Shown here: piece after piece, positions 1 to 7,072 of the stretch
Layout: the number at the start of each line of letters is the position of its first letter
Numbering within the stretch: the stretch's first letter is position 1
Origin: Armatimonadota bacterium
Lineage (GTDB): Bacteria > Armatimonadota > JAAZEB01
Assembly: GCA_012841485.1 (NCBI GenBank)
Contig: DUUU01000265.1
Location: forward strand, 1 to 10,383
DNA length: 10,383 nucleotides
Reading direction: 5' to 3'
The notes under the pieces: model-generated
The model's database searches: none
The model's input: the letters and a program-made list of their open reading frames with translations, nothing else
Told to the model about the DNA's origin: nothing
Translations under genes and position numbers: made by a program

Positions 1-1740
1 CCCGGCGCCGCCGCGCTTGTGGTGACCATGGTCGCCGTCATCGGATGGTGCGTCGGGAATGCCCTGGAGATCGCGAGTGTCGAGCTCGGCGCGAAGCTCC
101 TCTGGGCGAATATCGAGTACATCGGCATTGTCACCATTCCGACCGCCTGGTGGGTTTTCTCGGTCTACTACTCCGGGCAAGAGAACTGGTTCACCCCCCG
201 GCGCTGGGTCGGGCTCGTGATAGTGCCCGCCGTCACTCTCATCCTCGTGTGGACGAATGACCTGCACGGGCTGATGCGCCAGGGTGTCCTCCTGGACACC
301 TCCGGGCCGTTTTCCACCGTTGAGAAAAGCTACGGGCCCTGGTTTTGGCTGTGGGTTGCCTACACGTACACGCTGCTGCTTTTGAGCACGCTTCTTCTCG
401 GGCGAGCCCTTGCGGGGGAGTTTCATCTTTACCGTGGCCAATCGGTGGCGCTGGGCTGCGCCATCTTCTTTCCCTGGTTTGCCAACTTTCTCTACGTGAT
501 GGAGTTGAACCCCCTCCCCAAGCTGGACCCGACGCCGATCGCGTTTGGATGCTCGGGGCTGGTGTGGACGTGGGCACTCTCTCGCTACCGACTGATGGAC
601 ATTGTCCCCATCGCCCGCGACGCGGTCCTGGAGAACATGTGCGATGGGGTCGTGGTCCTGGATACCTCGAACCACGTTGTGGATCTGAACCCGGCAGCGC
701 GCTCTCTCCTGGGTGCCGGGGATGGTTCGATTGGGCGGAAGGCCGAGGATGTGCTGGGTGCCTGCCATGAGCTGCGCGGGTGCCTGGAGAGCGCGGAGGA
801 GAAACGCCTGGAGGTGCGAGTGGGTGAGGCGCCGGAAGAGAGGCGGTGCGACACGCTGGTCTCTCCGCTCCTGGACCGTCGCGGGCACCTGCGCGGGCGG
901 CTGGTCGTGCTCCGCGACATCACTGAGGTCCGCCGGGCCCAGAGAGAGCGCCGGCGCTTGGAGTCGCGGGTGCAGCAGGCGCAGCGCCTGGAGAGCCTGG
1001 GGGTTCTGGCGGCGGGAGTGGCGCACACGTTCAACAACCTGCTCGTGGGCATCCTCGGCAACTCCAACCTGGCGCTGATGTTCCTCCCGGAGGAATCGCC
1101 GGCGCGCGAGCGCCTTCAGCAGCTGGAGAAGGCCGCCCAACAGGCGGCGGAGATCACCCGCCAGATGCTGGTCTACTCCGGCAAGGGCCACTTTGTCATC
1201 AGCCACGTCCATCTCACGCGTCTGGCGCGCGAGATGGCGCCCCTGCTCGAAGCGGTCCTTGGCCCGAAGGTGAGTATCCGCTATGACCTCGACCCGGAGA
1301 CCCCCGTGATCCGGGCCGATGAGGGCCAGATGCGCCAGATCCTTCTCAACCTGGTCACGAACGCCTCGGAGGCGCTGGATGAGAGCGGCGGCACCATCCT
1401 CGTGGGCATCGGCGCCATGCAGGTGGATAGCAGCCTGCTCTCCGAGACCTTCCCCGGCGACCGGCTTCCAGAAGGGCGCTATGCCTTCCTCCGGGTGAGC
1501 GATAACGGGTGCGGCATGGATGCGGCGATGCAGACGCGGATCTTCGAGCCGTTCTTTAGCACGAAGTTCGCGGGCCGAGGCCTGGGCCTGGCTGCCGTCC
1601 TGGGCATCGTGCGTGGTCACGGAGGCACCATCCGCGTTGAAAGCGAGCCCGGCAAGGGGAGCAGCTTCCTCATCCTGCTTCCCCCAGTCCCCTCGCAGGA
1701 GACACCCCCTCGCGACGGGCACGGTGAAGAGCCCGAGTAG
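1..1740 (+). CDS. Membrane sensor histidine kinase, 7TM sensor-PAS-kinase (5' partial)
   Basis: This is a two-component sensor kinase that should autophosphorylate on histidine in response to a signal sensed in or near the membrane. The frame is open from base 1, and only six hydrophobic helices are visible before the cytoplasmic part, so one helix and the true start probably lie upstream; GTG at 19 and ATG at 28 are internal candidates. Numbering from 19, the helices span about residues 1-190 and resemble the histidine-kinase N-terminal 7TM domain. A PAS domain (about 200-305) and a short charged helix follow. The H-box histidine is H336 in the context AHTFNN. The ATPase has an N-box with N444 and N448, a DNGCGM G1 box starting at D495, a FEPFFSTK motif, and a GRGLGLAAV G2 box near 519. 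The usual acidic residue after the H-box histidine is Thr337. No receiver domain is fused, and no response regulator lies in the window. Confidence 0.93.
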   Translation, partial: PGAAALVVTMVAVIGWCVGNALEIASVELGAKLLWANIEYIGIVTIPTAWWVFSVYYSGQENWFTPRRWVGLVIVPAVTLILVWTNDLHGLMRQGVLLDTSGPFSTVEKSYGPWFWLWVAYTYTLLLLSTLLLGRALAGEFHLYRGQSVALGCAIFFPWFANFLYVMELNPLPKLDPTPIAFGCSGLVWTWALSRYRLMDIVPIARDAVLENMCDGVVVLDTSNHVVDLNPAARSLLGAGDGSIGRKAEDVLGACHELRGCLESAEEKRLEVRVGEAPEERRCDTLVSPLLDRRGHLRGRLVVLRDITEVRRAQRERRRLESRVQQAQRLESLGVLAAGVAHTFNNLLVGILGNSNLALMFLPEESPARERLQQLEKAAQQAAEITRQMLVYSGKGHFVISHVHLTRLAREMAPLLEAVLGPKVSIRYDLDPETPVIRADEGQMRQILLNLVTNASEALDESGGTILVGIGAMQVDSSLLSETFPGDRLPEGRYAFLRVSDNGCGMDAAMQTRIFEPFFSTKFAGRGLGLAAVLGIVRGHGGTIRVESEPGKGSSFLILLPPVPSQETPPRDGHGEEPE

Positions 1741-1753
1741 CCCCCGGGCTCTT
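1727..1753 (+). terminator. Stem-loop spanning the kinase stop codon, possible terminator
   Basis: Nine perfectly paired bases (1727-1735 AAGAGCCCG with 1745-1753 CGGGCTCTT) enclose a 9-base loop that contains the TAG stop of the kinase gene. Only two T residues end the stem and no longer T-tract follows, so this is a weak intrinsic-terminator candidate. It could instead be a mRNA-end or attenuating structure before the hydrolase gene. Confidence 0.42.
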
Positions 1754-1827
1754 GGGCGCGGTTGCCGGCAGGAGTTGACCCGCGGGGGACGAACTCACCT
1801 TGCGAGTATGGGAAGGAGTCCCTCGAC

Positions 1828-3795
1828 ATGGTGCTCTCGTCTCTCGCGCGGAGGGCGCGCGCGGTTTCGCAGGCGTCGCTCGCGTCGCTCCCCTCGCCGG
1901 AAGCATGGTTGGCCTCCCTGGCCACGCGCCGCCAGCAGTGGCTGGAGATGCTGGGGCTTTTCCCCTTTCCAGAGCGAACGCCGCTCAAAGCGGAAGTGAC
2001 CGGCGTTCTCGAGCGGGGGGACTATGTGGTGGAGAAGATCCACTTTCAGTGCCTGCCCGGCGCCTACGTGGTAGGCAACCTCTATCGACCGGCGCGTGTT
2101 CAGGGGCGGCTGCCCGCCGTGCTCTACCTATGCGGGCACACCAAGGGGAAGGTGAACCCCACCTATCAGGCCAACCCCCGTTGGTTCGGCCAGCACGGCT
2201 ACGTTGCCCTCGTGCTCGACCCAATCCAACTCGGCGAGTCGCAGGGGATGCACCACGGCACCTACCACTGCGGACGCTGGGACTGGTATAGCCGGGGCTA
2301 TGCGCCCGCGGGCACCGAGGTGTGGAATGGCATGCGCGCCTTGGACTACCTCGCCAGCCGCACTGACGTGGATCCAGAGCGCATGGGGGTGACTGGCCTG
2401 AGCGGCGGCGGCGCGATCTCGTGGTTCCTGGGCGCCGCCGACGAGCGTGTTCGCGTGGTGGTTCCGGTCTGCCAGACGGGGAGCATCGAGCATCTGGTGG
2501 GCGACCGCGCTGTGGATGGCCACTGCGATTGCGCGTTCTGGATCAACACCTACGGCTGGTGTACGCCCGACCTGGGCGCGCTCATCGCACCGCGCCCGCT
2601 CCTGGTCGCCTCGGGCACCGAGGATGTCCTCTGGCGGCCGTATGCCTTCCGCGATGTGCTCCACCGCATTCGACACCTCTACCAGGCGCTCGGGGTTCCA
2701 GAGAAAGCGGAGTTGGTGGAGGATCTCTCGCCGCATGGCTACACGCCGAAACTGCGCAAGGCGATCTTCGAGTGGTTCAACCGCTACCTGAAGGGCGACT
2801 CGGCGCCGGTCGAGGATGACGTGACCGATTTTGTCGAGCCGGAGGAAAACCTCCTCGTCTTCGGGGGCCGCCTCCCGACAGACGACCGCATGCGCGTAAT
2901 CGATACCCTCCTTGGGGGTGCGAGAGCGCGGAGGGCAAAGACCCCAAGCCCGGGGACTGAGGGGCAGGCTGCCGGTTCATCACGCGCGCCGCTTGCCGCA
3001 TCACCGTCCTCCGAACCGCCCGTCTCGCCGCTGATCCGATTGCGCGAGCTCTCTTTCCGGCAGATCCCGGAGCGCGTGGAGCCGGTCGTGCGCGACGTGC
3101 GCGCCGAGGGCACGCAGGGCTCCCATGCCTTGCGGACTTACGTCTTCGACACGGCAGATGGCCTGACGTTGCGCGCACGCGCCGCGGTTCCAACAGGGGG
3201 CGAGGAGGGATGCGAGATGGTGGTCTTCGCCCTGGACGCAGCCGCGCGCTCTCCTTTCATGGGCGGGCACTCCTGCCGGCCCTCCCTGCCGGCGGATGTG
3301 GCCTGGGGTGCGGTCGAGGTGCGCGGCACGGGCGGAACCTCGCTGGGGGAGGGCCTCCACTGGACGGTACGCCGGGCCTATCCCCTCGTCGGGTGTACCC
3401 TCCCGGAGCGCCAGACGTATGACCTGCTCTGCGGCCTGGCGGCGCTGCGCCGGGAAGCCCGGGTTCGCTCCATCGCCCTCTACGGCAAGGGGTGGACCGC
3501 GGTCCTGGCGCTCTACGCGGCGCTTCTCGACCCCGAAGTGCGTGAGGTGATCCTCGAAGCACCGCCCGAGACGCACGAGGATCCAAAGGCGCCCGAGTTC
3601 CTCAACATCCTGCGTGTGGGCGACCTTCCGGAGAACCTGGCGCTGATGCACCCGCGCCCGGTTACTTTTGTGGGTGCGATGCCCCTGGCCTACGAGCGCG
3701 CGCGCCAGGTCTACGCGGAGCGCAAGACCCCAACGCGCTTTCGCGTTCTCGAGAGCATGGCCCAGTGGCGGCCAGCGGAAGAGGAACCGCGCTGA
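1828..3795 (+). CDS. Tandem alpha/beta-hydrolase, acetylxylan-esterase-like, with degenerate second half
   Basis: Probable serine esterase of the acetylxylan esterase/dienelactone hydrolase type, 655 residues. ATG at 1828 was chosen because GGAAGGAG (1811-1818) lies 9 bases upstream; an in-frame TTG at 1762 has no comparable site. The first half has a CGHTKG oxyanion-type loop (about 102-107), nucleophile elbow GLSGGG with Ser192, a likely acid Asp266 (SGTED) and His303 (SPHGY), so a full triad can be placed. A Cys/His-rich stretch HCDCAFW begins at 232. A low-complexity Ala/Pro/Ser linker (about 360-397) joins a second, hydrolase-like half. Its expected elbow reads YGKGW at 552-556 with no serine, so that half is probably non-catalytic. 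I see no signal peptide, which suggests a cytoplasmic enzyme acting on an imported or small ester. The substrate is unknown. The stop codon lies one base before the next start. Confidence 0.86.
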   Translation: MVLSSLARRARAVSQASLASLPSPEAWLASLATRRQQWLEMLGLFPFPERTPLKAEVTGVLERGDYVVEKIHFQCLPGAYVVGNLYRPARVQGRLPAVLYLCGHTKGKVNPTYQANPRWFGQHGYVALVLDPIQLGESQGMHHGTYHCGRWDWYSRGYAPAGTEVWNGMRALDYLASRTDVDPERMGVTGLSGGGAISWFLGAADERVRVVVPVCQTGSIEHLVGDRAVDGHCDCAFWINTYGWCTPDLGALIAPRPLLVASGTEDVLWRPYAFRDVLHRIRHLYQALGVPEKAELVEDLSPHGYTPKLRKAIFEWFNRYLKGDSAPVEDDVTDFVEPEENLLVFGGRLPTDDRMRVIDTLLGGARARRAKTPSPGTEGQAAGSSRAPLAASPSSEPPVSPLIRLRELSFRQIPERVEPVVRDVRAEGTQGSHALRTYVFDTADGLTLRARAAVPTGGEEGCEMVVFALDAAARSPFMGGHSCRPSLPADVAWGAVEVRGTGGTSLGEGLHWTVRRAYPLVGCTLPERQTYDLLCGLAALRREARVRSIALYGKGWTAVLALYAALLDPEVREVILEAPPETHEDPKAPEFLNILRVGDLPENLALMHPRPVTFVGAMPLAYERARQVYAERKTPTRFRVLESMAQWRPAEEEPR

Positions 3796-3796
3796 G

Positions 3797-4534
3797 ATGA
3801 AGATCACGATCATCGGCCAGTCGACCTGCATTCCCGATCACGAGCATGAGGCCGCCTGCGCGCTGATCGACGGGAAGCACCTGGTGGATACCGGGTGGTG
3901 CAGCGCCCAGGTGATGCGCGCGTACGGCTTCGACCCGCTGGCGCTGGAGAGCATCCTGCTGACGCACCTGCACCAGGACCATTATCTGGGTTTGCCTGCG
4001 CTCCTCTTCTACCATGGTTTGCGCGGGCAGGGAGATCCCTCGCCCTTGCGCATTGCCGGCCCGAGGGAGTATCTGGATCCGGTAGTCCGCGCGGCGCTGG
4101 ATTTCCTCCAGGTGGAGCGTTTCCCGGAGATCGCGCCGAATCTCACGCTGCTGCCGCTCTCGCCGGGCGATCGCTTCACGTTGGATGACCTGACGGTGGA
4201 GACGTTTGCCGCGCGGCATGTCTCCGGGCACAACCGCCTCGAGCCGGCGCTGGCCTATCGCTTCACGAACGCGGCGGGCAAGAGCATTGTCTTTTCTGGC
4301 GACACGCACCCGCACCCACCGCTCGCGGAGTTCGCGCGGGGAGCCGAGGTCCTGATTCATGATGGGGCGCACACGCCCGCGCACGAGGCTGCCGCCATTG
4401 CGCGTGATGCCGGGGTCGGGCGGCTCCTGCTCACCCACTATCGCGAGGAGGACGGCCCGGGAATCCTCCGGGAGGCTCGCGAGCTGTTCACCGATACCGA
4501 TCTCGCCGAGGAGGGGATGACGCTGCTACTTTGA
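3797..4534 (+). CDS. Metallo-beta-lactamase-fold hydrolase, RNase Z-like
   Basis: Cytosolic metal-dependent hydrolase of 245 residues. The start is ATG 3797, one base after the hydrolase stop, with a purine-rich GGAAGAGGA site at 3777-3785; the frame is open further upstream, but that part overlaps the hydrolase gene. The metal-binding set is visible: THLHQDH with H57, H59, D61 and H62; a histidine in the RHVSGH segment (H141 or H145); bridging D169 in FSGDTH; and the final H214 in LLTHY. H188 in HDGAH matches the extra conserved position seen in RNase Z/arylsulfatase-like members. The protein is shorter than typical tRNase Z (about 300 residues) and shows no obvious exosite arm, so tRNA 3' processing is not implied. 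The SGDT and LTH signatures place it in the RNase Z-like branch. The near-overlap with the esterase gene suggests co-translation and action in one pathway. Actual substrate unknown. Confidence 0.88.
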   Translation: MKITIIGQSTCIPDHEHEAACALIDGKHLVDTGWCSAQVMRAYGFDPLALESILLTHLHQDHYLGLPALLFYHGLRGQGDPSPLRIAGPREYLDPVVRAALDFLQVERFPEIAPNLTLLPLSPGDRFTLDDLTVETFAARHVSGHNRLEPALAYRFTNAAGKSIVFSGDTHPHPPLAEFARGAEVLIHDGAHTPAHEAAAIARDAGVGRLLLTHYREEDGPGILREARELFTDTDLAEEGMTLLL

Positions 4535-4543
4535 GGCATGGTG

Positions 4544-4552
4544 TGGTAATAT
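4544..4552 (+). promoter_or_regulatory. Possible extended -10 promoter element
   Basis: TGGTAATAT is an extended -10 motif (TGn followed by a TATAAT-like hexamer, TAATAT) in the 125-base gap before the Gfo/Idh gene, and it is AT-rich in a GC-rich setting. No convincing -35 hexamer lies 16-18 bases upstream, so this is only a candidate for internal transcription of the last two plus-strand genes. Confidence 0.3.
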
Positions 4553-4659
4553 AGAACCGGGAGAGGGGCAGGGCGCGGAGGAGAGTGGGGGCCGACCTGT
4601 TCACCACGCGGGTCCGCGCGTCGCTGCTTCCATCGGAACACTGCGGGAGGGAGTGGAAG

Positions 4660-5709
4660 ATGAGCGATGACACGATCCGCATCGGCATCGTGGGCGCGGG
4701 AGCGAACACGCGCGCCCGGCATATTTCCCTGCTGCAGCGCATCTCGGGAGTGCGCCTGAACGCGGTGTGCAACCGCCGGCCCGAATCAACCCGGCGCGTC
4801 GCCCAGGAGTTTGGGATTCCCCTCACCTTCGAGCGTTGGGAAGAGCTCGTCAATTCGCCGGAGGTCGACGCGGTTGTTATCGGTACCTGGCCTTATCTTC
4901 ACTGCGCGGTGACCGTGGCAGCGCTGGAGGCGGGGAAGCACGTCCTCTGCGAAGCGCGCATGGCGATGAACGCCGCGGAGGCGCACCGCATGCTGGAGGC
5001 CTCGCGCGCCCATCCGGACCTCGTGGCGCAACTGGTGCCCGCGCCGATGAGCCTGCGCGTGGATCCGACGGTGCGCCGTCTTCTGGACGAGGGCTATCTA
5101 GGAGAGCTGCTCGTCGCGAACGTCCGGGGCGTGACCGGCGCGTTTCTCGATCCGGAAGCCCCGCTGCACTGGCGTCAGGATATCCGCCTCAGCGGGCTGA
5201 ACGCCCTCTCAATGGGCATCTGGCACGAGATCCTAATGCGCTGGGTGGGGAACGCTTCGCGCGTCTTGGCCCGGCGCCGCGTCTTCGTGCCGGAGCGCAC
5301 CGATCCGGAGACCGGCCTGCGCCGGGTTGTCTGCGTGCCCGACCACATCGATATCATCGCCGACTTGGAGTGTGGCGCTCAGGCCACTTACCAGTTCAGC
5401 TCCCTCCTCGGCCTGGGCGGCGGCTCGGGCATCACGCTCTATGGCAGCGATGGCACCCTGGTGTATGATGGCGACAACGACCGCCTCCTGGGCGGCCGCC
5501 GCGGCGACCGGGAGTTGGCGGAGATCACTATCGCCCCCGAAGAGGAGGGGCGGTGGCGCGTGGAAGAAGAGTTCATCGGCGCGATTCGTGGCGAGGGCCC
5601 GGTGCGCTTGACGACTTTCGAGGACGGCGTGGCCTATATGGAGTTTACCGACGCGGTTGCCCGCAGTGCGGAGCAGGGCTGTGCCGTCCACCTGCCGTTG
5701 GAGGAGTGA
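4660..5709 (+). CDS. Gfo/Idh/MocA-family protein lacking the EKP motif
   Basis: Predicted NAD(P)-binding protein of 349 residues with the Gfo/Idh/MocA two-domain plan. An N-terminal Rossmann fold (GIVGAGAN, GAG at 12-14) is followed by a C-terminal alpha/beta sheet domain. ATG 4660 was chosen because GGGAGGGAG (4644-4652) sits 7 bases upstream and the first beta strand begins at once; GTG 4585 would add an unlikely leader. The position that is normally (C)EKP reads CEAR (E98, A99, R100), so the usual lysine is absent. The canonical H..D pair in the second domain reads H189-E-I-L, keeping the His but not the Asp. Family knowledge says these residues support hydride transfer, so this may be a non-redox member, a binding protein, or an enzyme with altered chemistry. 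The next gene starts three bases after its stop, which argues for co-translation with the M20 deacylase. Confidence 0.9.
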   Translation: MSDDTIRIGIVGAGANTRARHISLLQRISGVRLNAVCNRRPESTRRVAQEFGIPLTFERWEELVNSPEVDAVVIGTWPYLHCAVTVAALEAGKHVLCEARMAMNAAEAHRMLEASRAHPDLVAQLVPAPMSLRVDPTVRRLLDEGYLGELLVANVRGVTGAFLDPEAPLHWRQDIRLSGLNALSMGIWHEILMRWVGNASRVLARRRVFVPERTDPETGLRRVVCVPDHIDIIADLECGAQATYQFSSLLGLGGGSGITLYGSDGTLVYDGDNDRLLGGRRGDRELAEITIAPEEEGRWRVEEEFIGAIRGEGPVRLTTFEDGVAYMEFTDAVARSAEQGCAVHLPLEE

Positions 5710-5712
5710 ACC

Positions 5713-6990
5713 TTGGATCTACTTGCGGTTGCTGGCCGCGCGGAGGCGCTGGCCGATGAGACGGTCGCGCTCGCTCAGGCACTCGTGCGCGCCAACACGG
5801 TGAATCCCTACTCGGGCGACCCCACCTGGGGGAACGAGGCGAATGGCCAGGCGATTCTGGAGCCCGTGCTGCGCGACCTGGGCGCGCGGATCGAGCGCTT
5901 CGATTGCCCGCCCGATGTCTACCAGCGCGCCGGAGTGCTCGGCCCCCGGGGACGTGAGTTCGCCGGCCGGCCCAACCTCCAGGCGGAGCTGGTTTTCAGC
6001 GAGAGCGGGCCGCGCGTGGTGCTCCAGGCGCACATGGATACCGTGGGCGTCTCGGATATGACCATCGAGCCCTTCTCCGGGGAGGTGCGCGATGGCCGGC
6101 TCCTGGGCCGGGGCAGCAGCGACTGCAAGGGCGGGATCGCCGCGACGGTGACCGTCCTGCGCGTGCTGCATGAGCTGCGAGGCCACCTGCGTGGCTCCGT
6201 GGTGTTCCAAAGCGTGGTGGATGAGGAGTGCAATGGCGGGGGTGCCGGCGCAATTGCGTGCTGCCTGCGCGGCCTGAAGGCGGACCTGGGGATCGTCACG
6301 GATGGCACCGGGCCTTTTGTCACTCGCGGCTATTCCGGCGTGCTCACCGTCGAGATTACGGTCCCTGGGGTGAGCGGGCACGCCGCGCGCCCGGATGGCG
6401 TGAGCGCGATAGAGAAGGCGCTGGTGGTAAAGGAAGCGCTCGATGCTTTCAAGCGCGACCGGGAGAGCAGCCGAAAGCACGCCGCGGTGAACCTGGGTAT
6501 GCTGCGCGCCGGGATCCACCCCGCGGTCATTCCCGGCGAGGCGTTCCTGGCGCTCAACATGAGCTATCCGATTGCCGATGCCCGCGCGGCCGAGAAGGCG
6601 GGGGCCGGCTTCGGCGGCGCTCCCATCCGCGCCGATTTCGAGCGTCGCATCCGCGAGCGGGAGAGTCAAGACCCCTTCCTCGCTTCGCACCCTTCGCGGG
6701 TCGAATGGGTAAAGGATCTGATCCCGTTCGAGACGCCGGAGGAGCATCCGCTGGTGACCGGTCTGGCCGAGACGCACCGCGCAGTGTTGGGGGAGGAGCC
6801 GTCGGTGGAGGTGAACCCTGCCTGGAGCGACGGCTGCTACCTGCCGGCGCTCTGTGGGATTCCGACGGTGGTCTATGGCGCCGGCGTGCCCGGCAAGGCG
6901 CACTCCGCGGATGAGTATGGCGAGGTGGAGCGAATCGTCAACTGCTCGCGCGTCCTATCGGCCTACCTGTACCGAGTGCTCGCGGCATAA
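5713..6990 (+). CDS. M20-family metallopeptidase/deacylase (ArgE/DapE type)
   Basis: Cytosolic di-zinc amidohydrolase of 425 residues, of the family that includes acetylornithine deacetylase and succinyl-diaminopimelate desuccinylase. It should cleave an N-acyl or peptide amide bond. All ligand motifs are present: H107 and D109 in AHMDT, bridging D137 in GRGSSDCKGG, catalytic-base E171 followed by ligand E172 in VVDEEC, D197 in TDGTG, and H397 in KAHSADEY. The lid/dimerisation domain (about 205-310) carries the usual SGHAARPDG with H223. The start is TTG 5713: GGAGGAG at 5700-5706 lies 6 bases upstream, and no nearby ATG fits. That ribosome-binding site is made by the last two codons of the preceding Gfo/Idh gene, so the two genes are probably translationally coupled. 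Specificity cannot be read from sequence; no arginine or lysine biosynthesis genes are nearby, so a catabolic or accessory deacylase is more likely than argE or dapE. Confidence 0.92.
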   Translation: MDLLAVAGRAEALADETVALAQALVRANTVNPYSGDPTWGNEANGQAILEPVLRDLGARIERFDCPPDVYQRAGVLGPRGREFAGRPNLQAELVFSESGPRVVLQAHMDTVGVSDMTIEPFSGEVRDGRLLGRGSSDCKGGIAATVTVLRVLHELRGHLRGSVVFQSVVDEECNGGGAGAIACCLRGLKADLGIVTDGTGPFVTRGYSGVLTVEITVPGVSGHAARPDGVSAIEKALVVKEALDAFKRDRESSRKHAAVNLGMLRAGIHPAVIPGEAFLALNMSYPIADARAAEKAGAGFGGAPIRADFERRIRERESQDPFLASHPSRVEWVKDLIPFETPEEHPLVTGLAETHRAVLGEEPSVEVNPAWSDGCYLPALCGIPTVVYGAGVPGKAHSADEYGEVERIVNCSRVLSAYLYRVLAA

Positions 6991-7010
6991 GCGCGCGGCG
7001 CCAGCAGATG

Positions 7011-7040
7011 CCGGGGGCTCGCGCAAGCCACGAGCCCCGG
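7011..7040. terminator. Hairpin between convergent genes, probable bidirectional terminator
   Basis: An 8-bp GC-rich stem (7014-7021 with 7031-7038), extended by CC/GG across one bulged G, encloses a 9-base loop. It lies in the 82-base gap between the M20 stop (6990) and the stop of the minus-strand Gfo/Idh gene (7073), where a shared terminator is expected. Neither strand shows a strong T-tract, so termination is inferred from position and stem strength. Confidence 0.55.
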
Positions 7041-7072
7041 ACAAATCACGCCTCCCTCTTGCGGGCGGAGCA

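Noticed and set aside
1762..1827. TTG start giving 22 extra residues on the tandem hydrolase
   Set aside because: The ATG at 1828 has a strong GGAAGGAG site at ideal spacing, and the extra residues show no conserved feature or signal peptide.
4585..4659. GTG start 75 bases upstream of the EKP-less Gfo/Idh gene
   Set aside because: Its GGAGGAG lies only one base from the GTG, while ATG 4660 has good spacing and begins directly before the first Rossmann strand.
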